Assembly: GCA_964389095.1 (NCBI GenBank)
Contig: CAYMEB010000071.1
Location: 1-20,326 of the forward strand
DNA: 20,326 nt
DNA from: JABFRJ01 sp964389095
GTDB taxonomy: Bacteria > Pseudomonadota > Alphaproteobacteria > Rhizobiales > Hyphomicrobiaceae
Direction of reading: 5' to 3'
The notes beneath the pieces are model-generated. The model was given only the letters and a program-made list of their open reading frames with translations. It was not told where the DNA came from and searched no databases. Positions 14,412 through 20,326 of the stretch are shown here, piece by piece (position 1 is the first letter of the stretch; every line of letters starts with the position of its first letter). The position numbers and the translations under genes were made by a program.

Positions 14412-14658
14412 GAAATCCTGTCTCCCGTTGCCGGAAACATAGAAGCAGTCGGGCTGAATCGGTGTGTTCGATGAGAGAGCGCGGGCACGAAAAATGCCCC
14501 AACCAATCACGCTCTGGACACTGGTGGCGCGCCGAAGCGCCATGCTTGATGGCAGCTGCCGATGTGGAGCGAGGTGCCAAGAGCGTGGTTGCTGCGAGAG
14601 AGATCGAATCTGGCCGCCGATGCCGTGCGATCGGTCCTGCATTGATCGTCGGGTTCCA
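14412..14658. promoter_or_regulatory. Divergent promoter region of the glycosyltransferase and oxidoreductase genes
   Basis: This 247-bp stretch must hold the promoter of the minus-strand glycosyltransferase and the plus-strand oxidoreductase. Frames that extend into it from either side are Arg- and Ser-rich and unlike the domains they lead into. I found no convincing sigma-factor elements or operator palindromes. Confidence 0.35.
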
Positions 14659-16020
14659 ATGCACGCATCGGTGATTGTCGGAGGCGGACCCGGAGGTCTG
14701 GGGCCGCTGATCGCGGCCGCCCAGGCCGGTGTCCTGCCCGATCTGCTCGCTCGCGGCGTGGCGATCGTCGACCGGCAGCGGCACCTCGGCGGCACCATTG
14801 GACGCTACGCCATCAACGCGGACACTCTTGGAGGAGCCTTCCTCGAATTTCTCGACGCAGGCAGCCTTCCGCCTCTTCTGCGGACACTGCGGCTCGATCC
14901 GGTAACCCGGAAGCTGGAAGTGTATCGCAACGGCTTCCCGCCGCTCGGCCTGGTGCATCGCTTCATGCGGCGAGTAGGTTCGCGGGTCGAGGGGCTGCTG
15001 GCCGAGAGCGGTGCGAGTGCATTTCACGGGGGCACCGTGGCAAAGGCGCTTCATCTGTCGAGAGACGGGAGCCTCGTACTCGAATCCACCGGGCCCGACG
15101 GCAGGTGCTCCTTCATTCCCGCGCGAAGCGCGGTTATCGCCTTGGGCGGCGTCCCTGACGAACGGCAGCGCGATCTCGTCGGCGGTTTGAGACTTGCCGA
15201 ATGCAAGCCCGCCAATGTCATGGTTGCGGACAGGATCATGACGCACCGGGGGATCCGGGAGGCGATCGCCATCGCGCGCCTTAATCCGGACCGGCCGATC
15301 GTGATCCTGGGCGGTTCGCACAGCGCGTATTCGTCTGCGGGAGCGCTCGTCAAGCGGCTACCCAGTGATGTGGCGCCGTGGCTGCGGGTCGTGATCGTTC
15401 AACGTGATGCGCCCTGTGTCTTCTATCCTTCCGAGGCGGCCGCGCGGGACGATGGCTACCTCCTCGAGGCAGGCGATGTCTGCCCTCGGACGCTCCGGGT
15501 CAATCGCCTGGGCGGCCTGCGGGGCGACGGTCGCGAGATGTGGCGACGCATTCACCGCCGGCCGGGAACCGTCCCCGAAGAGCGGGCCACCTGCCGCCTT
15601 CTGGACACGTTTTCCAGCGCCGAGCTGCGGTACCTGATCGATACCGCCGCACTCGTGGTGCCGGCGTTCGGCTACGGCGCCGGCACTCTCCCCATCGTCG
15701 ATGCCAGGGGCCGCCGGCTGCGGCTCGCCGGCGCGCCCCGGGCCGTCAACGAGCAGTGTCAGATCCTGCTCGAGGACGGGAGATCGCTTGCGAATGTTTT
15801 CGGCATCGGCCTGGGGTCAGGTTATCGGCCGACTCCGGCCATGGGCGGCGAGCCCAATTTTCGCGGCCAGGCAAACAGCCTGTGGCTGTACCAGAATGAT
15901 ATCGGGGCACTGGTGTATCGGGGAATTTATGCTGCACTCCGCAACGACAACCGCGACCGGCCGTTCGTGGACGGCCCGGAACCCGGCTATCTCCAGGCTG
16001 CCGCACCTTTTCTGAGGTAA
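14659..16020 (+). CDS. FAD/NAD(P)-binding oxidoreductase of unknown substrate
   Basis: A 453-residue flavoprotein-like enzyme. The N-terminus carries the FAD dinucleotide-binding motif VIVGGGPGGLGPLIAAAQAG (from residue 5). A second Rossmann motif, IVILGGSHSAYSSAGAL, begins near residue 214 and should bind NAD(P)H. The C-terminal FAD closure is visible as FGIGLGSGYRP. The two nucleotide sites resemble N-hydroxylating or pyridine-nucleotide-dependent monooxygenases, but I cannot assign a reaction. The frame is open back to 14464; I chose the ATG at 14659 because the FAD motif starts a few residues later, although its ribosome site is weak. It is the only plus-strand gene in the polysaccharide block, and its last 34 bases overlap convergently with the flippase gene. 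Confidence 0.78.
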   Translation: MHASVIVGGGPGGLGPLIAAAQAGVLPDLLARGVAIVDRQRHLGGTIGRYAINADTLGGAFLEFLDAGSLPPLLRTLRLDPVTRKLEVYRNGFPPLGLVHRFMRRVGSRVEGLLAESGASAFHGGTVAKALHLSRDGSLVLESTGPDGRCSFIPARSAVIALGGVPDERQRDLVGGLRLAECKPANVMVADRIMTHRGIREAIAIARLNPDRPIVILGGSHSAYSSAGALVKRLPSDVAPWLRVVIVQRDAPCVFYPSEAAARDDGYLLEAGDVCPRTLRVNRLGGLRGDGREMWRRIHRRPGTVPEERATCRLLDTFSSAELRYLIDTAALVVPAFGYGAGTLPIVDARGRRLRLAGAPRAVNEQCQILLEDGRSLANVFGIGLGSGYRPTPAMGGEPNFRGQANSLWLYQNDIGALVYRGIYAALRNDNRDRPFVDGPEPGYLQAAAPFLR

Positions 16021-17501
16021 AGAGCCGCCTTTCTTCTGGCGCCGTCCTCGAATAGGAACAGGCCCGCCGCCAGTATCAGCGCGCCGCCCAGGAGTTCGGC
16101 CCACCAGAAGGCCTGCCAGGCCTCGGGCAGATTGACGATGGTCAACGCCACGGCGGCCGAGCAGCACAAGGGGGGCAGGACGATCGGCAATATCGGATGT
16201 GCATACCCTCGTAGGCGGCGTCGGATGATCAGCCCGAGCACGAGTACGATCGCCTCCGCTGCAATCGTCGTCGCCACGGCACCGATCGGCCCATAGAAGG
16301 GAATGACCGCGAGGTTGAGGGCGAGGTTGCTCAGCGCCGCGGCTGCCGTGACCTGGAAATGCAGCTTGCTGTGGCCCCAGGGCACCAGCGTCGAGACGAC
16401 GCCGTAGTTGAGGAACATCAGCCCGATATTGAGGCAGAGCCACTCGAAATAGATGCCGCATTCCGCGAATTGCGGCCCATACATGAACTCGACGGCATGG
16501 CGGCCACACGCCCAGCCGAGTGCCGCGATCGGCATCCCCATCCAGCAGAGAAGGCGGACATACTCGCGCGACAGTGTCACGGCCTGGGCCGGAGTCGCGT
16601 GAGAGCGTGCGAACGCCGGGAAATACGCGTTCCATAGGGCGGCCGTCACGGTGGTGCTGACCAGCATCAGCTTGTAGGCCGTCGTGTATTGGCCGACCGT
16701 CGCATCGCCGTTCGTGAAGCCGAGTATGATGGCGTCACAGTTGAAGTAGATCAGGATGGCGCCCTGCGCGAGTGCCAGCGGCCACGATTCGCGCAGAATG
16801 CCGACAGCACCCTTAAGCGTTGGACGGAGCCCACTGATCCGGACGAGGGAAAGCCGCGAGACGTAGTACAGATTGAACAGGGTGATCAGCAGGACGAACG
16901 GCAATGTGCCGAGCGCATAGAGATATACGTCGGCCGGGCCGCGAACGAGGAAGAGGAACACCGGTATCTGAAAAGCGTTGATTGCCAGTGCCGCGATACT
17001 CGACATCGCCATGCGCTCGTGCGCCTGCAGGATCCATCCCGTGTTCCAGGCAGAAAAAATCAGGGCGAAACCCTGAATGACGAGCAGGTAGCCGATCTCC
17101 GGTCCGCGGACGTTCAGGAGTGCCAGCAGCGCCAGCAGGCTGACGGCGCCGGCGGCCATCACCGTCTGGAGCGTCGTCAGGAGACAGAACAGGGCCTGCG
17201 CCTTGGTCGGATCCCTTGCCAGGTCGCGTTGGCCGATTGCGGTGAGCCCCGGATTGACGAGAATCGTGAAATACGAAAGCACTGCCAGCGACCATCCGAT
17301 CTGGCCGATGGCGGCGGGACCAAGTATTCGCCTGATGTAGATGCCGACCGTCAGGGCGACCACGAGACCGAGGCCGCTGGTGCTTGCGATCGCCAGAAAA
17401 TTGGCGGCTATTCGCCGACGATCGGGGCCCGCAGAGAGTAGCGGTCCTGACCCGGACAATTCGGCACGCGCTTCCTTGCCGTCGTTCTCCAGTACGGTCA
17501 T
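15987..17501 (-). CDS. Polysaccharide flippase, Wzx/MATE-like family
   Basis: A 504-residue polytopic inner-membrane protein with roughly 12-14 hydrophobic segments spread from residue 32 to 495. Examples are NFLAIASTSGLGLVVALTVG, AVSLLALLALLNV and WWAELLGGALILAAGLFLF. The pattern and the opening helix followed by YIRRILGPAAIGQIGW match Wzx-type polysaccharide exporters, which flip lipid-linked repeat units to the periplasm. It lies 22 bp after the GT2 gene on the same strand, so the two are very likely co-transcribed and act in one polymer pathway. The frame is open to 17750, but the ATG at 17501 avoids overlap with the GT2 gene. The ribosome site is weak, consistent with coupling. Confidence 0.88.
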   Translation of the reverse strand: MTVLENDGKEARAELSGSGPLLSAGPDRRRIAANFLAIASTSGLGLVVALTVGIYIRRILGPAAIGQIGWSLAVLSYFTILVNPGLTAIGQRDLARDPTKAQALFCLLTTLQTVMAAGAVSLLALLALLNVRGPEIGYLLVIQGFALIFSAWNTGWILQAHERMAMSSIAALAINAFQIPVFLFLVRGPADVYLYALGTLPFVLLITLFNLYYVSRLSLVRISGLRPTLKGAVGILRESWPLALAQGAILIYFNCDAIILGFTNGDATVGQYTTAYKLMLVSTTVTAALWNAYFPAFARSHATPAQAVTLSREYVRLLCWMGMPIAALGWACGRHAVEFMYGPQFAECGIYFEWLCLNIGLMFLNYGVVSTLVPWGHSKLHFQVTAAAALSNLALNLAVIPFYGPIGAVATTIAAEAIVLVLGLIIRRRLRGYAHPILPIVLPPLCCSAAVALTIVNLPEAWQAFWWAELLGGALILAAGLFLFEDGARRKAALYLRKGAAAWR

Positions 17502-17523
17502 GACGGATCGCCCGAGAGGCCGG

Positions 17524-18453
17524 CTATACCGCACCGCTGCTGGTGGCCTGGTAGCTGGGCGGGCGCGCGAGGCGGTAGAGCGGCCCCAGCGCCACTCCCG
17601 AGGCGAAGGAGGCGAGACCGCGCGGTACTGACCCGATCGACATGCGATTCCGGGAGATATAGTAGCCGGTGCGCAGCAGCTGGGTGAAGGCGAGCCGGTC
17701 GAAACGCAGGGCGAACGACATGAACACGAGGGCCAGTCCGCGGACCGCACCCCTCATCAGCTCGGCGAATTCTGCCCGGTTCAGCCATTTGTCATGCTGG
17801 ACCGTCGGTATCGGCGTGTAGATGATCCGGCACCGGTTCCACAGGACGCGATAGCTGAACTCGGTGTCCTCGGCGTGACCGATCCGTGTGCCCGGACCCA
17901 GGGACTCCCGGAACAGCCCGACTTTCTGGAACACTGTCTTCTTGAACGACATGTTGTTGCCGCCGCCGAGTGCCAGGTGCGGGATTGCCGGCCCAATCAG
18001 GACCTGCCGCTCCGTCGATTCGTTGATGCAGGGACAGATCATGCCGGGTTGCTGCGGCCCGAACGGGATCACGCGGCCATAGATGCCCATTGCTGCCGGA
18101 TCCGCGGCATACTCGGAAACGATATCGGCGAGCCATTTCTCGTCGCACACGCAATCGTCGTCGGTGAACACCACCGTGTCCGCCTGGCTGGCGCGTATCG
18201 CGATGTTGCGGGAAATTGCGACGCCGACCGTCGGTGTCGGGATGTAGCGGATCCGCGCATCGTCGATCTGCGACAGGCCCTCTTCGGTAGCGCGGTCGGT
18301 GCTCTGGTCGACGACGATCAATTCGAAGTCGCGGAAGCTGTTGGCCAGTACCGACTCCACGGCGCGCTTCAGCTTGACGGCGCGATTGCGCGTGCAGACC
18401 AGCACCGACAGAGCCGGCCGTTCTGCTTCGGGTTGAATGGGCGTTGAACTCAT
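17524..18453 (-). CDS. GT2-family glycosyltransferase
   Basis: A 309-residue GT-A glycosyltransferase. It begins with ALSVLVCTRNRAVKLKRAVES (from residue 14), the usual GT2 start. The nucleotide-sugar and metal-binding acidic run is DDDC at 98-101. GGGNNMSFKK at 163-172 and AEDTEFSYR from 194 form the acceptor and catalytic-base region. The C-terminal part is hydrophobic-amphipathic and may associate with the membrane. A GGAGGA ribosome site eight bases before the ATG at 18453 fixes the start. It is the first gene of a two-gene operon with the flippase. A 2 x 20 bp tandem repeat sits 47 bp upstream of the start and may regulate it. Confidence 0.9.
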   Translation of the reverse strand: MSSTPIQPEAERPALSVLVCTRNRAVKLKRAVESVLANSFRDFELIVVDQSTDRATEEGLSQIDDARIRYIPTPTVGVAISRNIAIRASQADTVVFTDDDCVCDEKWLADIVSEYAADPAAMGIYGRVIPFGPQQPGMICPCINESTERQVLIGPAIPHLALGGGNNMSFKKTVFQKVGLFRESLGPGTRIGHAEDTEFSYRVLWNRCRIIYTPIPTVQHDKWLNRAEFAELMRGAVRGLALVFMSFALRFDRLAFTQLLRTGYYISRNRMSIGSVPRGLASFASGVALGPLYRLARPPSYQATSSGAV

Positions 18454-18763
18454 ATCGGGCGTCCTCCGGGCAAGGGCCGGATGGTGGGTCGCGGGGGCGG
18501 CTGCCACCAGTGACCAACCGCTGCCTGCAGTGACCAACCTGTGATTGTCCGGCCGACCGAGAGGGAAGAGGCTCGGCTGTGCGGGAACACGGCTCGAGAC
18601 ACCTCGGATGACGATCGCGATCGCGAAGCGTCGATGCCTGCGCGAGCGGAATTGGTCGGTTCCGCACCGTTCGACGTTCCGTACCCGGAGCTGTCGCTCC
18701 TGCGCATTCGGGGGCCCGCCGCTTCGCCGGGCTTGCAGGCATAACCAGGTCCGGCCCGCAGGC
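18454..18763. promoter_or_regulatory. Upstream region of the GT2-flippase operon
   Basis: This 310-bp region lies between the response regulator stop and the GT2 start. Frames crossing it are Arg/Ser-rich and unconvincing. It should contain the promoter of the GT2-flippase operon. The one distinctive element is the tandem repeat at 18500-18539. No terminator-like hairpin with a T-run was seen after the response regulator. Confidence 0.4.
18500..18539. repeat. Tandem 2 x 20 bp repeat, possible operator
   Basis: Two adjacent 20-base units, 18500-18519 and 18520-18539, are identical except for two neighbouring bases. On the plus strand the second unit is GCTGCCTGCAGTGACCAACC and the first has AC in place of TG at positions 7-8. 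The 20-base period is about two helical turns, so both copies face the same side of the DNA. The array lies 47-86 bp upstream of the GT2 start codon. Confidence 0.65.
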
Positions 18764-19276
18764 CTAGGGCGCCGTGAGCCGCGACAGCGCTTCGTGGAGG
18801 TCCGAAGGCCGCACCGGTTTTCCGAGCAGTTCGAATGGGGCGAGCGACTGAACGTCAGGAAGCAGCCGTTCGACATAGGCCGTACAGAAGATGACGGGAG
18901 TGTTGAGGGATTCCCGAATTCTCCGGGCTGCGCTGATTCCTTCGCCTTCCGCGAGCCGGTAGTCCATCAGGATGATGTCGGGCCTGAAGCGAAGTGCCGC
19001 CGCGACAGCCGCCGATTGTGTGCCAACGGTCGCGCAAACCTCATGGCCGAGGGCACGCACCGTATCGCCGAGGTCCCAGGCGACCATGAGTTCGTCCTCG
19101 ACGATCAACAGCTTCAAGCGGGGCCCGGCTGCTTTTGGTGGCGGGCCACCATTCGTGCCGGCAAGTGTCGGATCGGCATCGGCCTTCGGCGGGGTCGGGG
19201 GATCGAGCGGAGCGTGAGGCGGGCACAAGCATTCCTCCAGCAATGGTTGTTGAGGTCTATTTCTGGCGGAAGGCAC
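18764..19276 (-). CDS. Receiver-only response regulator with Pro-rich N-terminal extension
   Basis: A 170-residue protein if read from the GTG at 19276. Residues 1-52 are a Pro/Ala-rich low-complexity tail. Residues 54-168 are one receiver domain: LLIVEDE (Glu60, Asp61), phosphoacceptor Asp105 in ILMDYRL, Thr132 and Lys153 in LGKPVRP. There is no output domain, so it should act by protein contact or as a phosphate sink. An alternative TTG start at 19228 follows GGAGGA by four bases and would shorten the tail by 16 residues; I consider it about equally likely. The GTG start overlaps the end of the HlyD-type gene by 20 bp, suggesting shared transcription. No histidine kinase is adjacent within the window. 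Confidence 0.82.
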   Translation of the reverse strand: MPSARNRPQQPLLEECLCPPHAPLDPPTPPKADADPTLAGTNGGPPPKAAGPRLKLLIVEDELMVAWDLGDTVRALGHEVCATVGTQSAAVAAALRFRPDIILMDYRLAEGEGISAARRIRESLNTPVIFCTAYVERLLPDVQSLAPFELLGKPVRPSDLHEALSRLTAP

Positions 19277-20326
19277 GGCTGAACGACATCGTCAGAGGTC
19301 CCACGACATAGTCGAAGGCCGTCCGACTCTCCGTCGGAACGATCACCGTCGTCGGCATGCCGGGATAGAGGCGTACGCCGGGCAACTTGTTTAGCTCGGC
19401 CATGTCCGGGCGGATCGTGACAATAAAGTAGGAAGTGTTCGTCCGGGGATCGGTCAGGCGATCGGCCGAGACATCGAGGACGTCGCCAGGGATGCTGGGC
19501 ACCGTGCGCTGTTTGTAGGCGGTCAGGTGCAGTTCGGCGCGCATGCCCGGGTGGATATCGCTGATGTCTTCCAACGCAATCTGGGTTTCCACGGTCAGGC
19601 TGTCTTCCTCGGGCACGATGTCGAGGATCTTGTCGCCGCGCTGGATCACCCCTCCAACGGAGAACACATTGAGACCGACGATGCGGCCGGTGTAGGGCGC
19701 GCGGATCTCCATGCGACCCAGGACGGCTTCTGCGCTTGTCCGCTTTGGCAGGATCTCGACCAGCCGGGCATGCACGTCGCGCAGGTCCCTTGTGACCTCG
19801 GCCATGCGATCGTTGCTCAGCTGTACGATCTGTAGCTCCTGTTCAGCGATGGCCTGTCGGAACTTGGCGATATTGGCCTGTGCATCGGCGGCCTGGCCGT
19901 CGAGGCTCGAGGCCGTGCGCTGAAGCTGCAGCAGTCGGGGGCGCGGCAGCAGCATCCTTTCGACCAGGGGCGCCACGCTGTCTGCCTCGGCTCGCACCGA
20001 CTCGATCTGTTCGGTATATGCCTTGACCTGCGCCACGGCGCCGGCGATCTGCGACTGGAGCTGGTGGATCTTCTCGCCGATCACCCTGCGCTGGCCTTCG
20101 ATCGCAGCCCGGCGGCTCTCGAACTGCCGAATCTGGCCCAAACCGATGTCGCGTGTGTGGCTGCCGCCGTCCCTTTCGGTCAGCTTCGGCGGCATGATCA
20201 ATTCGGTTGCGTCGGCCAGTTCTGCGAGCAATCGCGCTTCTGTCGACCGCAGGACGACGGCCTGATCCGACAGGACGTCGAATTCGGCCCGTGCCTGCGT
20301 CTCGTCGAGGACGATCAGGATGTCGC
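19257..20326 (-). CDS. HlyD-family type I secretion membrane fusion protein, 5'-truncated
   Basis: The frame is open to the right edge, giving the C-terminal 355 residues of a periplasmic adaptor. The fragment opens with DILIVLDETQARAEFDVL, the end of the first lipoyl half typical of HlyD/PrtE/LapC proteins. A long helical hairpin with charged heptads follows. The second half-motif ends in IRAPYTGRIVGLNVFSVGGVI, and the beta-barrel domain has the conserved LTVETQIALEDISDIHPGMRAEL. The C-terminus YPGMPTTVIVPTESRTAFDYV with a late LTMSFSRAFRQK is diagnostic of type I secretion adaptors. It would bridge an inner-membrane ABC transporter, probably encoded just beyond the window, and an outer-membrane TolC-like channel. 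Confidence 0.92.
   Translation of the reverse strand, partial: DILIVLDETQARAEFDVLSDQAVVLRSTEARLLAELADATELIMPPKLTERDGGSHTRDIGLGQIRQFESRRAAIEGQRRVIGEKIHQLQSQIAGAVAQVKAYTEQIESVRAEADSVAPLVERMLLPRPRLLQLQRTASSLDGQAADAQANIAKFRQAIAEQELQIVQLSNDRMAEVTRDLRDVHARLVEILPKRTSAEAVLGRMEIRAPYTGRIVGLNVFSVGGVIQRGDKILDIVPEEDSLTVETQIALEDISDIHPGMRAELHLTAYKQRTVPSIPGDVLDVSADRLTDPRTNTSYFIVTIRPDMAELNKLPGVRLYPGMPTTVIVPTESRTAFDYVVGPLTMSFSRAFRQK

Noticed and set aside
13330..15321. 663-residue open frame on the minus strand
   Set aside because: It runs out of frame through the glycosyltransferase and antisense through the oxidoreductase. Its sequence is Arg/Pro-rich with no domain.

Overview
The window is GC-rich chromosomal DNA that looks alphaproteobacterial. 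It carries a FixL/FixJ/FixK-type regulatory cassette, an AarF/UbiB-family kinase, a TAXI-type periplasmic binding protein, an IS3-type transposase relic and many ATGA or TGATG start-stop overlaps. I cannot fix the genus. The 100-N run and the overlap flanking it show a draft assembly. I saw no rRNA, tRNA or CRISPR array.

Region 1 (1-4432) is housekeeping-like: the 3' end of an M3 oligoendopeptidase, an ABC1/UbiB-family kinase and an NAD-dependent epimerase, translationally coupled by overlaps. The epimerase is split by the N run, but the 55 bases on either side are identical, and removing the N run plus one copy restores one continuous 305-residue protein. After these come a possible 55-residue small protein, a two-helix membrane protein and a SanA-like DUF218 protein.

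Region 2 (4433-5141) is a gene-poor patch of repeats: a hairpin, three GAACAGGGA words spaced exactly 22 bp, a cluster of interlocking palindromes, and a decayed IS3-type transposase fragment.

Region 3 (5142-9341, minus strand) is a compact operon whose recognisable products are all predicted to be exported or membrane-anchored. In order of transcription: a membrane-anchored coiled-coil/Sel1-like protein, an orphan TAXI solute-binding protein, a VasI/TagO-like envelope protein, a periplasmic DsrE-family protein, an uncertain 102-residue ORF and a metzincin-type zinc protease. I do not recognise this combination as a described system.

Region 4 (9342-13143, plus strand) diverges from region 3. 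It holds a small exported protein, a FixL-like PAS histidine kinase that appears to lack the FixL heme ligand, a FixJ-like regulator and a Crp/Fnr regulator. The arrangement suggests, without proving it, that the cassette controls or senses through the exported-protein operon.

Region 5 (13236-20326) is a surface-polysaccharide and secretion neighbourhood: a GT4-like glycosyltransferase, a divergent FAD/NAD(P)-binding protein, a Wzx-like flippase, a GT2 glycosyltransferase preceded by a 2 x 20 bp tandem repeat, a receiver-only response regulator and the 3' part of a HlyD-type type I secretion adaptor that runs off the right edge.
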